Positions 33,232-42,497 of a DNA stretch of 64,000 bases are shown in pieces. Made by a program: the position numbers and the translations under genes. The notes below the pieces were generated by a model. That model worked only from the letters and a program-made list of their open reading frames with translations. It did no database searches and was not told the origin of the DNA. The stretch is taken from contig NZ_WOVL01000010.1 in the NCBI RefSeq assembly GCF_009737085.1, positions 1 to 64,000 of the forward strand. The letters are read 5' to 3'. The number at the start of each line of letters is the position of its first letter. Position 1 is the first letter of the stretch. This stretch comes from Paenibacillus sp. NEAU-GSW1 (GTDB taxonomy: Bacteria > Bacillota > Bacilli > Paenibacillales > Paenibacillaceae).

Positions 33232-34776
33232 TCAGCCTTCAGGAACGGCTTCCGCTTCGGCCGAGCTATCAAGCGGCTTCACATCGATTGTGCCGCCGCC
33301 ATCCTTTCCATCCGGACTCGTATTAATCCGCTGCAATACGGCGTTGCCCTTCGTTTCCCACTCTTGAAGCGCCTCTTTCACCGTCTTATCGCCTTTTATA
33401 ACTTGCTGGAACAATTCATATCCAGGCTGCTGCGCTTCCCAGATGCCTGGTTTTTCACGCATGAGCTTTTCCGAATCCGTTGTTGCCGGGGGTACCGGCA
33501 ACAGCGTTGTGAACGCATCAATGTTGTAGCTTGCTCCGTTTTTAGGCTTCAAGTATTCTTTGCGGGCTACAAGCTCATACGTGCTGCGGGATTTCAGCTC
33601 CGCCCATTCCTTGCTGTTTGTAAACTGGATGAAATCCCATGCATCTTCCGCGTTCGCAGCCTTCTGATTAATGCCCATCAATTGGCTGAAGAAAATGTTG
33701 CCGCCGATATTCGGCTTGGAAGAATGCGTTGGCGGTGTTACGACATCCCATTCGAACGGTTCGAAATTTTTAATTTTTGAAGCATTGTTCATGGTGTTCG
33801 TAATTTCGTTAATATAGCCGTAATCTGCGATCGTCATAGCCACTTTGCCGCTCAAGAACAGATCGCCGGTAATTGGACTGTAATAGCCGCTATCGTCAGC
33901 CAGCTTTTGTTGTGCTTCGTAAATCTTATTCATATCTTCCTGAGAAGGAGAAAGCTTTTCTTTATAAAGATTAGAGACCGTCGTCCAAACCGACTCCCAA
34001 TCGCTAGTGTTGACCAGCATCTTCTCGCCTTTATCATCCCACATTTTCAGTTGGAGCGCGGCGCCGTAATTTTGTGCGTCATTGAAGGGATCGCCGGAAT
34101 AACGGTTGATCGACAGTCCGAACTTGCGATCCTCTCCTTCACCGCTCGATACGCGGCGAGCCAGATTAATAATATCGTCCCAAGTCATATTGTCCGTTGG
34201 CGGTTCAACGCCCGCATCCGCGAACATTTTCTTATTATAGTAAAGTGCTGAAGCGGAAAAAGTAGGAGTCAACGCGTATATATTGTTGTCTCCAGCCGCT
34301 TTAATGCCATCGATAACCGTTGGAACGTAATCGGCCAAATCAAATTTCGATTGCTGAATGAGCGGATCGAGCTGCTGCAACAAATTGTCTTGCGTCATCC
34401 GGCGAAGCATATTGTAGTCGATTACGACAACGTCCACCGGATTTTGACCGGTCAGCATCTCTTTCATTTTCTCGTAAGGATCAGGCTGCGTTGTCGTCCC
34501 GTCCGGGTTTGGCGTCTCAAAGCGCTGTTGGCTGTAATCGATGGCGCCTACAATTTCAAACTTGATGTTCTTGTGCATCATCTCATACATATCGGTGTAT
34601 TGCTGGCGGAAATAAGGCTCGTTGTCGGCGCCGCCGTAAAGGACGCCAACGCGCAAGACTCGTGTTTTCGCTTCGTTATCCGAGTTGCCGCCGCTGCACG
34701 CTGATAAAAGTGCAACTACCATCATGACTGTCATTAGCAGAAAACCCCATTTTTTAACTCCTGCACGATTACTCAT
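33232..34776 (-). CDS. extracellular solute-binding lipoprotein (family 1)
   Basis: This 514-residue lipoprotein has a signal peptide with lipobox ALLSACSGG, so it is anchored on the outer face of the membrane. The fold is that of sugar-type binding proteins: VLRVGVLYGGADN, VDVVVIDYNMLRRMTQ, ALYYNKKMFADAGVEPPTDN and MTWDDIINLARR. The last ~60 residues include a helical piece and an acidic tail. The start at 34776 follows GGGGGGA. It sits two bases from the AbrB-fused ATPase gene, with no MalF/MalG-type permease nearby, so it must work with the FtsX-type system or act as a sensor. The ligand is unknown. Confidence 0.9.
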   Translation of the reverse strand: MSNRAGVKKWGFLLMTVMMVVALLSACSGGNSDNEAKTRVLRVGVLYGGADNEPYFRQQYTDMYEMMHKNIKFEIVGAIDYSQQRFETPNPDGTTTQPDPYEKMKEMLTGQNPVDVVVIDYNMLRRMTQDNLLQQLDPLIQQSKFDLADYVPTVIDGIKAAGDNNIYALTPTFSASALYYNKKMFADAGVEPPTDNMTWDDIINLARRVSSGEGEDRKFGLSINRYSGDPFNDAQNYGAALQLKMWDDKGEKMLVNTSDWESVWTTVSNLYKEKLSPSQEDMNKIYEAQQKLADDSGYYSPITGDLFLSGKVAMTIADYGYINEITNTMNNASKIKNFEPFEWDVVTPPTHSSKPNIGGNIFFSQLMGINQKAANAEDAWDFIQFTNSKEWAELKSRSTYELVARKEYLKPKNGASYNIDAFTTLLPVPPATTDSEKLMREKPGIWEAQQPGYELFQQVIKGDKTVKEALQEWETKGNAVLQRINTSPDGKDGGGTIDVKPLDSSAEAEAVPEG

Positions 34777-34777
34777 G

Positions 34778-35689
34778 TTATCCCCCCAATGATTTCGGCG
34801 GCGTAATAATAATACGTTCGCCGTCAAATTCCATCGTTGCCTTGTCTTTAATCGCCAACGCGGTCAAATATTCTTTCGGCACTTGCAATCGGCCGACACG
34901 ATCGACAACGACATACGCTTCATGAACCTCTTGAAGTCCTTTTCCCTTGCCTGATAACCCCTGATTCTGGCTATTGTCCAGCGCTTCCCCCCCATCCGAA
35001 ATCATATTCGGATTCCGTTTAATGAATTCCGTACTCGTTAAGCCGTCACGAATGGCGACAACGCGGTCGACTTTGCCGGCTAGCGTCAAATCATGGGTAA
35101 CAATGACGATCGTAATGCCGATTTCTTGATTCAGTTTACGAAAAATGCCCATGATCTTATCGGACGTTGCCGTGTCGACCGAGCCGGTAGGCTCGTCGGC
35201 CAACAGCAGTTTAGGCCGGTTGGACAATGAAATGGCAATCGCGACGCGCTGCTGCTCGCCGCCGGAGAGCTGATGCAGCTTGTTGTGCATCCGCTCCTTC
35301 AAGCCAACCCAATCGAGCAATTGCTTGGCGTACTCGCGATCCACTTTGCCGGACAGCATCATCGGCATTTCCACGTTTTCCAGCGCCGTTAAATACGGCA
35401 ACAGATTGCGGGCGTTATTTTGCCAAATGAAGCCAACCGTCTCCCGTTTGTATTGCACCAGCTCATCATCATTAATTTTCAGCAGATCCCAAGGACCCAC
35501 CTGAACGGAGCCGGCGGAAGGATGATCCAATCCGCCGAGAATGTTAAGAAGCGTCGATTTGCCGCTTCCGCTGTTGCCGATAATGGCCATCAGCTCTCCG
35601 TCTTCAACTTTTAAATTAAGCCCTTGCAGGGCGACAACCTCAAGATCGTCTGATTTATAAATTTTGACGAGACCTTCGCATTCGATCAT
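34778..35689 (-). CDS. MacB/LolD-type ABC ATPase with C-terminal AbrB-like domain
   Basis: This 303-residue protein has a normal MacB/LolD-type ATPase in residues 1-~225: Walker [10 protein letters not shown], signature LSGGEQQR, Walker [13 protein letters not shown] and switch VTHDL. After a polar linker, residues ~257-300 read as an AbrB/MazE-type swapped-hairpin domain ([20 protein letters not shown] then [12 protein letters not shown]). Such domains bind DNA or dimerise in transition-state and antitoxin proteins. The fusion is unusual. The gene lies between the FtsX permease (six bases) and the solute-binding protein (one base), so it is translated with both. Confidence 0.9.
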   Translation of the reverse strand: MIECEGLVKIYKSDDLEVVALQGLNLKVEDGELMAIIGNSGSGKSTLLNILGGLDHPSAGSVQVGPWDLLKINDDELVQYKRETVGFIWQNNARNLLPYLTALENVEMPMMLSGKVDREYAKQLLDWVGLKERMHNKLHQLSGGEQQRVAIAISLSNRPKLLLADEPTGSVDTATSDKIMGIFRKLNQEIGITIVIVTHDLTLAGKVDRVVAIRDGLTSTEFIKRNPNMISDGGEALDNSQNQGLSGKGKGLQEVHEAYVVVDRVGRLQVPKEYLTALAIKDKATMEFDGERIIITPPKSLGG

Positions 35690-35695
35690 ATCAAG

Positions 35696-38626
35696 CTACC
35701 GCTCCTCTCCCATTTTGACCGCATGATGCACTCGCAGCCTGCGAATATGCAGGAAGAGCAGCATTGCTCCCGTTATCATCATGAAGCCAACGACCGCATA
35801 AAGCTGTGTCGTATCTTTCGAATCGAATACAACCCGGAACGGAGGCACGGTCTCGGCAATATTTTCCGCCGTCTGCAGAAAAGGCAGGAACAGCAAACTC
35901 GTTACTTTGCCTATTAGAACGCCAAGCCCGATAGACAGCCCGGCAGTAAACAATTGTTCCAGCAGCAGCATCCCTGTCAATTGCTTGCGCGACAGCCCCA
36001 TTGCACGGAGAACGCCGAATTGAACGACACGGCCTGAAAGATTGAAAAACCAGTAGAGCACATAGCCGGTCAACGTTACGATTACCGAGACTAAGAAGCC
36101 AAGCGACAAGATGCCGAATACGCCGCCTCTCGTCGGATGCTTCGATTGCGTAAGGAGCTCGGTTCGCACATCTTTAACCGATGCAAGCTCGATGCCCTGC
36201 TTCTGCAGAGCTTCCATTAGCGGGCCGACTTTGGCATCCGGCTTCATTTTGAGCCATACTTCATACGGAGTAACCGGCAATTGGTCATAAATAAAGTCGA
36301 GATTCGTAATGACAAATGGCGATTCATCCGGGTATTGACTCGGCCAATACGGCATAATGCCGACAACAACGAAATCGAGCTTTCCTTCCGCGAAGCTGAC
36401 AGAGATGCTGTCTCCCGGTTTAAGCTGATACTTTTCCGCTACTTTCGACGGGATAAGGGCCGCATTCTCATACATGCCTAAATAGTTCAAGTAATGATAC
36501 GGATGAATCGGGAACAAGTCATTTCTGAACCATGCCGCTTTAGAGAAATCGACATTGTCGATGCCCATGACCGTACCTTGGCCGATCGATTTGCCCGAAA
36601 CGAGCACGTTGCCTTTCGTCTGGAGAACCCGGGCCGCCGCTTCGACGCCTTCCAGCTTGCGGAACAGTTCGAATGGCGGTTCGCTGTAGATGATGCGCGT
36701 TGGCGTTGTTTGACCGCCGCCGTTGCCGCCGCCGCCATTTCCGCCGTTGCCTCCACCAGGGCCGCCGCCGTTGCCGCCTCCAGTGCCGCCATTCCCGCCG
36801 CCTCCAGAGCCACCGCCGTTGCCACCTCCAGTGCCGCCATTTCCGCCGTTCTGCTGCAATTCGGCTTCACCGTACCAGACCGTTTTCACAATAACGTCTG
36901 AACCGTATTTGTAAAGCGTCCGCTCCGTCGAGTTCAAATCAATCGTACGCGCGGCGGACGCGTTGTATACGCCCAAACCAAGCGTCAAAATGAGCAGAAT
37001 CATAAGCGGATAATAGCCTTTGGATGAACGCGACAGCTGCGCCAGCGTCAAGTAAAGCGGAACCGGCAAAAACTTCCGGCCCAGCCAATTGAATAGCTTG
37101 AGCAGCCACGGAAACAGCCGTAAGCAAAATAACCCAATTGAAAATATCGCAAGCGCCGGAACAAAAAACAGAAACGGCTGCACATTAAGCTGATCCGTCG
37201 TCATTCCAGTCTTGAACGTCAGCATTTGTCGTTCGTTGAACATGTACCAGCCGTAGCCGGCTGCGCCAAGCAGCAGCACATCAATGAACCAGCGCTGCCA
37301 GAACGGACTGCGGTCCGAACGGGCCAAATCCCGCTTGTAGCTCACAATTGACGAGCGAGCGTAAATGACGGCCGGTATAACTGTCGACAGCACCGCGAGA
37401 AGCACAGCAGCGCAGCCTGCAATGATCGCTTCCGTCGAGAAGCCGACGGGGATCGACTTGCGGTTGACAAAGGACAAAAATCCGTTGGCCGAACCGATGC
37501 TCTTCGCCATATACCAGCCGAGCATCGGTCCGCCGACGAGAGCAACGCCCCCGAGCAGAAGACCCTCAAGCGTATAGATGCCTATAATTTGGCGTGTGCC
37601 CGCTCCGCGGCTTCGCAGCACCGCGATGTCGCTTCGCTGCTTATCGAGCGATTGCCGAGCGTTCATCGCAATGAAATAGAATACCATCGCGATCATCGGA
37701 GCGGCGAGCGTGAACAGCAGCGTCTGCAGCTGCAAGCTTTGCTTTTTAAATTCCGAAAGCGTATCGGCGAACGAAATTTCCACTCTCGTCTCTTTTAATC
37801 GCTGATAAAGATCAACATTAAGCCGTTCAAGCGTTCGACCCAGCGGAGACAATTGGCTCGTCTTCACTTCTGCCAAATCGAAAGCGTAGTACCAGCTCGC
37901 ATTATGGAGCGGAATGCCCGATTTCTCGAGCAGCGTCTTCGTGAACGCCTGTTCGCTGATCTGGAAAGTGTTCATCAAGCTCTCGATTCCTTGATACCAG
38001 AAAGGATCGGTATCGTTCAGCGGTTTGATCGCGCCGACGATTTTAACCCGGAGCGTCAGATCCAATCCGCCATATATCGGATATTCGAGAATATCGCCGA
38101 TATGCAGATCGTTACGATACATCGCCTCCTCAAGCATAACCGTCTCAATCAGCTCGCCGTCTCCCGGCGCATCGACAAACCAGCGGCCTTGCGTCAGCTC
38201 TGATTTATCCATCAATCCGGAAATCGACATGATCGTAAGCTGCCTGCTGCGGCTGGCGTCTACTTTCTCCGAGTCCTCTGGAACGACGTCAGCACTGCGG
38301 ATCGAATAGCTTCGAACTGCGGTCGTATATGGAAAACCGATTTTTTCAGGCACATCTTCCTTAATAAATTGGGCAACGTTAGTTAAAGAAGGCAGATCAG
38401 TCTTGCCGCCTGGCGACTGGTATCGCATCAGCAGCGAGCCTGCCGGCAGCCCTGTACTCTTCTGCTGCAGCGACTCGGCAACGACCCGCTTTAAGGCGCC
38501 GTCCGCATACATCGGAATGCTCGTTGCAAAAGCGACTGCAAGCATAAGCCCTGCCAGCGTGCTGAGCGTCAGCCAGCGCGTATTCCACATCTTACGAAAC
38601 AGAAACCGGAATAAAGGTATTCCCAT
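35696..38626 (-). CDS. large FtsX/MacB-type ABC permease with Gly-rich extracytoplasmic insert
   Basis: This 976-residue permease has two FtsX units. An N-terminal helix (~13-35) precedes an extracytoplasmic domain, three helices fall at ~320-440, then come a second set and a last FtsX triplet at ~850-965 (GILSLGFLVSVIVTLTGYVL, FMMITGAMLLFLHIRRLRVH). A glycine/asparagine-rich spacer of ~50 residues (residues ~590-640) lies in the second extracytoplasmic domain. MacB-type permeases move lipoproteins, peptides or signals by mechanotransmission and do not use a classic channel. Adaptor and ATPases are encoded on both sides, four and six bases away. Confidence 0.9.
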   Translation of the reverse strand: MGIPLFRFLFRKMWNTRWLTLSTLAGLMLAVAFATSIPMYADGALKRVVAESLQQKSTGLPAGSLLMRYQSPGGKTDLPSLTNVAQFIKEDVPEKIGFPYTTAVRSYSIRSADVVPEDSEKVDASRSRQLTIMSISGLMDKSELTQGRWFVDAPGDGELIETVMLEEAMYRNDLHIGDILEYPIYGGLDLTLRVKIVGAIKPLNDTDPFWYQGIESLMNTFQISEQAFTKTLLEKSGIPLHNASWYYAFDLAEVKTSQLSPLGRTLERLNVDLYQRLKETRVEISFADTLSEFKKQSLQLQTLLFTLAAPMIAMVFYFIAMNARQSLDKQRSDIAVLRSRGAGTRQIIGIYTLEGLLLGGVALVGGPMLGWYMAKSIGSANGFLSFVNRKSIPVGFSTEAIIAGCAAVLLAVLSTVIPAVIYARSSIVSYKRDLARSDRSPFWQRWFIDVLLLGAAGYGWYMFNERQMLTFKTGMTTDQLNVQPFLFFVPALAIFSIGLFCLRLFPWLLKLFNWLGRKFLPVPLYLTLAQLSRSSKGYYPLMILLILTLGLGVYNASAARTIDLNSTERTLYKYGSDVIVKTVWYGEAELQQNGGNGGTGGGNGGGSGGGGNGGTGGGNGGGPGGGNGGNGGGGNGGGQTTPTRIIYSEPPFELFRKLEGVEAAARVLQTKGNVLVSGKSIGQGTVMGIDNVDFSKAAWFRNDLFPIHPYHYLNYLGMYENAALIPSKVAEKYQLKPGDSISVSFAEGKLDFVVVGIMPYWPSQYPDESPFVITNLDFIYDQLPVTPYEVWLKMKPDAKVGPLMEALQKQGIELASVKDVRTELLTQSKHPTRGGVFGILSLGFLVSVIVTLTGYVLYWFFNLSGRVVQFGVLRAMGLSRKQLTGMLLLEQLFTAGLSIGLGVLIGKVTSLLFLPFLQTAENIAETVPPFRVVFDSKDTTQLYAVVGFMMITGAMLLFLHIRRLRVHHAVKMGEER

Positions 38627-38629
38627 AAG

Positions 38630-39697
38630 CTATCGACCTACGACTTTCTGTCCCGGTTCCAGCCCTGAAATAATCTCAACTTGCGTAGCCGTCTGCTGCC
38701 CGACCTCAACGTCAACTTCGCGTTTTCCGTCCGCATCGACAACTTGAACATAAGTGCGGGAACCTAAATTGCGAAGCGCAGATGGCGGTATAACGACAAC
38801 GTTTTCCTTCCTTTTCGTAATAACGTTAATCGAAAGCGGCGTTCCTCGGTTTATCCCTTTAGGCAAATCTTTAATATCGACCAGCATGAAATCTTCCGGC
38901 CGCTCCTGCTCAGGCTCGCCGTTCGTTCCTCCGCCGCCGTTCTGCTGATCATTGCTTGGCAGCGGCAGCACTTTTACCGTCCCCTTGAATTGGCCGGCAC
39001 TGTTAATGTCCACCACGACCGGCATCCCTACGGCGATTTTGGCCAAATCATCCTTCGAGAGCTTGGCGGCTGGCGTCATCTTGCTCGTATCTGCGATGAC
39101 GACAATCGGATCATAGGCTTTAATCAAGTCGCCCTTCTTCACATTCAGCTGAACGACAGTGCCGCCAAACGGAGCGACGAGCGTCGCCTTGCCGATCTCT
39201 GCCTCCAAATCGGCCAGTTCCTGCTGTTTCTGTTCGAAATTAATCGTTTTCTCCTCAAACTCAATCGGATCCATCTCGTCCTTCATCCGGAGCGCGTCTT
39301 TCATTGTCCGCTCTTCGCGTTTGAACGCAAGACGCTTATTTCGCAAATCCCGTTCAAGCAGATCGACGTCGAGCTCCCCGATGACCTGACCGGCTTCTAC
39401 CTTATCGCCGGCTTTCACATTTAATTCTTTCAAATGCTTATCGCCTAGCGTAAAGTACAGCGTCTCCTCCTGCATCGAGATCAGCTTGCCAACCACTTGC
39501 ACCTTCGTTTCCAGCGTCGCCGTCGTCACTTCGTATTCCGGTTTTTTCGCGATTTGCGGCGGCGCGATTGAAGGCAGCACCTCCTCTTCCTTCTCGTCCG
39601 GCAAGAGCGAGCAACCGCTCGTCAGGGCAATCGAAGCCGTGAGCATCACGACCGCCGTCCGTTTATATAAATTTCCCGTCCACCATTTCATAGACAT
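38630..39697 (-). CDS. HlyD/MacA-type membrane-fusion adaptor lipoprotein
   Basis: This 355-residue adaptor has a signal peptide with lipobox ASIALTSGCSLLPD. A lipoyl-like half, a coiled-coil hairpin (~110-165, RDLRNKRLAFKREERTMKDA) and the second lipoyl half with LVAPFGGTVVQLNVKKGDLI follow. The C-terminus is the usual beta barrel (VVVIPPSALRNLGSRTYVQV). Such adaptors join MacB-type permeases to the outside. The start at 39697 follows GGAGG by nine bases and overlaps the upstream ATPase gene by 35 bases. Confidence 0.9.
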   Translation of the reverse strand: MSMKWWTGNLYKRTAVVMLTASIALTSGCSLLPDEKEEEVLPSIAPPQIAKKPEYEVTTATLETKVQVVGKLISMQEETLYFTLGDKHLKELNVKAGDKVEAGQVIGELDVDLLERDLRNKRLAFKREERTMKDALRMKDEMDPIEFEEKTINFEQKQQELADLEAEIGKATLVAPFGGTVVQLNVKKGDLIKAYDPIVVIADTSKMTPAAKLSKDDLAKIAVGMPVVVDINSAGQFKGTVKVLPLPSNDQQNGGGGTNGEPEQERPEDFMLVDIKDLPKGINRGTPLSINVITKRKENVVVIPPSALRNLGSRTYVQVVDADGKREVDVEVGQQTATQVEIISGLEPGQKVVGR

Positions 39698-40394
39698 GAT
39701 CAGCAACCTCCAAAATTGTAGGATCGTGTGTAGTCATACAAATAGAAACTTGTTCAGTGCGAATAATATTTTGAAAGACTGCCATAATTTGCGCCGACAT
39801 ATTGGAGTCGAGCTCGGCCGTAGGTTCGTCCGCAAGCAGCAAAATCGGCTGATGAGCAATCGCCTTCGCGATCGCGACCCGCTGCTGCTCCCCCCCTGAA
39901 AGCTCAAAGGGGCGATGGTGCATCCGTTTCTCCAATCCTACTAGCTCCAAACAATGCGCAACGCGCTCCTTCCACAATGAACGAGATGTTCCGGCCATCC
40001 GCAGCGATAGCTCAACATTCTCCCAAGCCGACAGCAGCGGCATTAACGCAAACGCCTGAAAAATAAAGCCCATTTCCTTGCGCCTGACCAGCGTTCGCTT
40101 ATCGTCGCTCATTTCGTCGAATCGCCTGCCGCCAAACCATATTTCCCCTCGCGTCGGCGTATCCAGCCCTCCCAAGCAGTTCAGCAGCGTCGTTTTGCCT
40201 GAGCCGGATCGGCCTTTCAGCATGACAAGCTGCTTCGGTTTCAGCTCCATATTCAAGCCCTTCAACACTTTGAGGGACGAGCCTCCAACTTGAAACTCGC
40301 GTTCAACATTTATGACCGAGAGCAGCTTGCCGTTATGTAGCGGCTCAGCGTCGTGCTCAGCAATTTGTTCTTTGTTTCGACCTAAAAATGCCAT
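39663..40394 (-). CDS. MacB/LolD-type ABC ATPase
   Basis: This 243-residue ATPase heads the operon. It carries Walker A GRSGSGKTT, signature LSGGEQQR, Walker [13 protein letters not shown] and MTTHDPT. The first ~30 residues are an unconserved leader (FLGRNKEQIAEHDAEPLHNG). I placed the start at 40394, after GGGGGGAG; the frame is open 14 codons further. It is a second ATPase in an operon with one obvious permease, so the two ATPases may form a heterodimer. The alternative is that one serves a permease encoded elsewhere. Confidence 0.9.
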   Translation of the reverse strand: MAFLGRNKEQIAEHDAEPLHNGKLLSVINVEREFQVGGSSLKVLKGLNMELKPKQLVMLKGRSGSGKTTLLNCLGGLDTPTRGEIWFGGRRFDEMSDDKRTLVRRKEMGFIFQAFALMPLLSAWENVELSLRMAGTSRSLWKERVAHCLELVGLEKRMHHRPFELSGGEQQRVAIAKAIAHQPILLLADEPTAELDSNMSAQIMAVFQNIIRTEQVSICMTTHDPTILEVADHVYEMVDGKFI

Positions 40395-40515
40395 CGACCG
40401 TATTTCTCCCCCCTTGCGCCTTTTCATAATTCTCATCTAAATCGATAGACGCTTCTATCGTTGAAAAGGTTACACCTTTTTGCAATTTCTTCTTCATTCC
40501 GATTTTAAAAAACGA

Positions 40516-40570
40516 AAAAGACCCGGTCCGTTATCAATCCCAAATGATGGATAACAAAACCGAGTCTTTT
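40516..40570 (-). terminator. terminator of the chemoreceptor gene
   Basis: AAAAGAC-CGG and its complement pair with an inner GTTATC/GATAAC stem. TTTTTCG follows on the minus strand. Confidence 0.8.
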
Positions 40571-40576
40571 CTCGTC

Positions 40577-42304
40577 TTATTTCTTTAACTTAAAATAGTT
40601 GACCGCGCGGTTCAAATCGCCAACGACGCCGTCCAATTGGCTTGCAGCAGAAGCGATGCTGTCCATAAGCGCCAGCTGCTCCTCCGTCGCGGCAGCTACG
40701 CTTTCCGTACGTTCAAGATTAGCGGCAGCAGAGGAAGCCGATTGCTCCATCGACGCGTTAACCTGTTCCGAACTAGCCGACATTTGCTCTGTAATTGCCG
40801 AGTTTTCCTGCAGCTGATCCGTCATGCTGTCAATTGCCGCTACGATAACAGACAGGCTTTGCTGCAGCTCTTCCACCCGGTTGTAGCCTTCGTGAACTTC
40901 TTCCAGCGTCCGTGCCATGAAGCCCGATGCGCCTGAAATTTCACTCCTCGTCTCAGCGACCAGCTGATGAATGCCGTCTGCCGATTCAAGCGAGCTAGCT
41001 GCCAATTTGCGGATTTCTCCAGCGACGACAGCAAAGCCGCGGCCTTGCTCTCCTGCTCTGGCCGCTTCGATCGAAGCGTTCAATGACAAAATATTCGTCT
41101 GGTTCGCAAAAGCAGTAATGTTCTCCGCAATCGAACCGATTTGCTGCGAGCGTTTCTCCAACGTTTCAATGACCGAAGAAAGCTCTCCGATAACTTCCTT
41201 CACTTGGTTCATCTGACCGACAAGCCGCTCAAGCGCTTGCTGGCCTTGTCCCGCTTCTTCCGAAGTCGATAACGATTGCTCCGCCGAGGCCGTCGTATTT
41301 TCCGCAAGGCGCTGTATGCCGATCGTCATCTCTTCAATGGCTTTGGCCGTCTCTTCCGCGCTTCGCGCTTGCACTTCCGTTCCGTTCGTTACTTCCTGGA
41401 TATTCGTAGCGACATGCTGCGACGCAGCGGAAGATTCTTGCGAAATGATGTTAAGCTGCGAAGTCGAGTTCCCGACATTTTTCGCGTTTAATGCAATCGA
41501 AGAGATCAATCGCTTCAATACATCCATCATATCGTCGACCGAGCGTAAAATATCGCCAAGCTCATCGTTGCCGTACTTCATGCTGCGCTCAGCAGTCAAG
41601 TCGCCATCCGCCACCTTTTTCATCTTGACCATAACCGCTCTAACTGTTCTCATAATGGATCGAATCGAGAAATAAATAAGCGCAATTAACAGCAAGATGA
41701 CTAAAGCCATGCCGAGCATATTGCTGAATTTCGTGATCTCGAACTTATCGCTGCTCGTTTCAATTTGTTGATCGGCATAAACGTCGAGAGTATTGCCAAT
41801 GACGTCAAGGTAGCCTCGAACATGATTGAACTGTTCGCTGATTTCCGTATCCTTCGATGCCGCTTGTCCGGATTGAACCGCATCAATTACCGTTTGCGAC
41901 CATGCGCTGAACTCTTTGTTAAAGGCATCCGACAGCTGTGCAACCGTCTGTCCGTTCTCATCGGTCAGCTCGAGCAGCTCATTCTGCTCTAGAATTGCAA
42001 TCGTTTCCTGAACGCGCCTTGCAGAATCCTTCAAATTCTCATCAAGCGATTTGCTCCATTTCCCTTTTCCTTCATCATCGAGCTTGCCAAGCGCCAAATA
42101 TTGATAGGCTGAGAACGCTTGATACAAGTCTCGATCCGCATTCAATATAAGTGAAATCGATCGAGTGGATACGCCGTATACTTCGTCCTGCATCGTATCA
42201 TTCGTATTCTTTAATTCCGTCAGCAAATAAGAACCGGAAAAAATATAGAAGAAAAGCGGCAGCACCCCGATTAATGCCAATCTCCATCTTAAGTTAAATC
42301 TCAT
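40577..42304 (-). CDS. methyl-accepting chemotaxis protein
   Basis: This 575-residue transmembrane receptor has two helices (~10-28 and ~195-215) around a ~165-residue four-helix-type sensor domain. A HAMP segment (~215-270) and a long signalling coiled coil follow. The conserved hairpin tip is seen near residue 415 as QTNILSLNASIEAARAGEQG and GFAVVAGEIRKLA. It controls flagellar rotation through CheA/CheW. The ligand is unknown. The promoter region has a sigma-D-like motif, as for other motility genes. Confidence 0.95.
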   Translation of the reverse strand: MRFNLRWRLALIGVLPLFFYIFSGSYLLTELKNTNDTMQDEVYGVSTRSISLILNADRDLYQAFSAYQYLALGKLDDEGKGKWSKSLDENLKDSARRVQETIAILEQNELLELTDENGQTVAQLSDAFNKEFSAWSQTVIDAVQSGQAASKDTEISEQFNHVRGYLDVIGNTLDVYADQQIETSSDKFEITKFSNMLGMALVILLLIALIYFSIRSIMRTVRAVMVKMKKVADGDLTAERSMKYGNDELGDILRSVDDMMDVLKRLISSIALNAKNVGNSTSQLNIISQESSAASQHVATNIQEVTNGTEVQARSAEETAKAIEEMTIGIQRLAENTTASAEQSLSTSEEAGQGQQALERLVGQMNQVKEVIGELSSVIETLEKRSQQIGSIAENITAFANQTNILSLNASIEAARAGEQGRGFAVVAGEIRKLAASSLESADGIHQLVAETRSEISGASGFMARTLEEVHEGYNRVEELQQSLSVIVAAIDSMTDQLQENSAITEQMSASSEQVNASMEQSASSAAANLERTESVAAATEEQLALMDSIASAASQLDGVVGDLNRAVNYFKLKK

Positions 42305-42359
42305 CTGTCATACGCCCCTTTGTTCATCTCGGTATAAAACAACAACTATACTTACTACC

Positions 42360-42385
42360 ATATCGGCATATTAACCCGAATTTGA
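42360..42385 (-). promoter_or_regulatory. sigma-D-like promoter of the chemoreceptor gene
   Basis: On the minus strand TCAA is followed after 14 bases by GCCGATAA. This is close to the Bacillus sigma-D consensus TAAA-N14-16-GCCGATAT. It lies ~55-80 bases before the start codon. Confidence 0.55.
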
Positions 42386-42440
42386 CACAAAGGTTGTATA
42401 CAATTTGAATAAAATAGTGTCGAATCCTGTTGCATAACAT

Positions 42441-42477
42441 AATAAAAAGCAAGTCATCATGAACCGATGACTTGCTT
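42441..42477 (-). terminator. terminator of the pyr operon
   Basis: AAGCAAGTCATC pairs perfectly with GATGACTTGCTT around a seven-base loop. TTTTTATT follows on the minus strand, 20 bases past pyrE. Confidence 0.9.
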
Positions 42478-42497
42478 CGAGGATAGATGCCACTATC

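Noticed and set aside
36723..36914. A proline-rich plus-strand frame
   Set aside because: It is the reverse reading of the glycine-rich codons in the FtsX permease gene.
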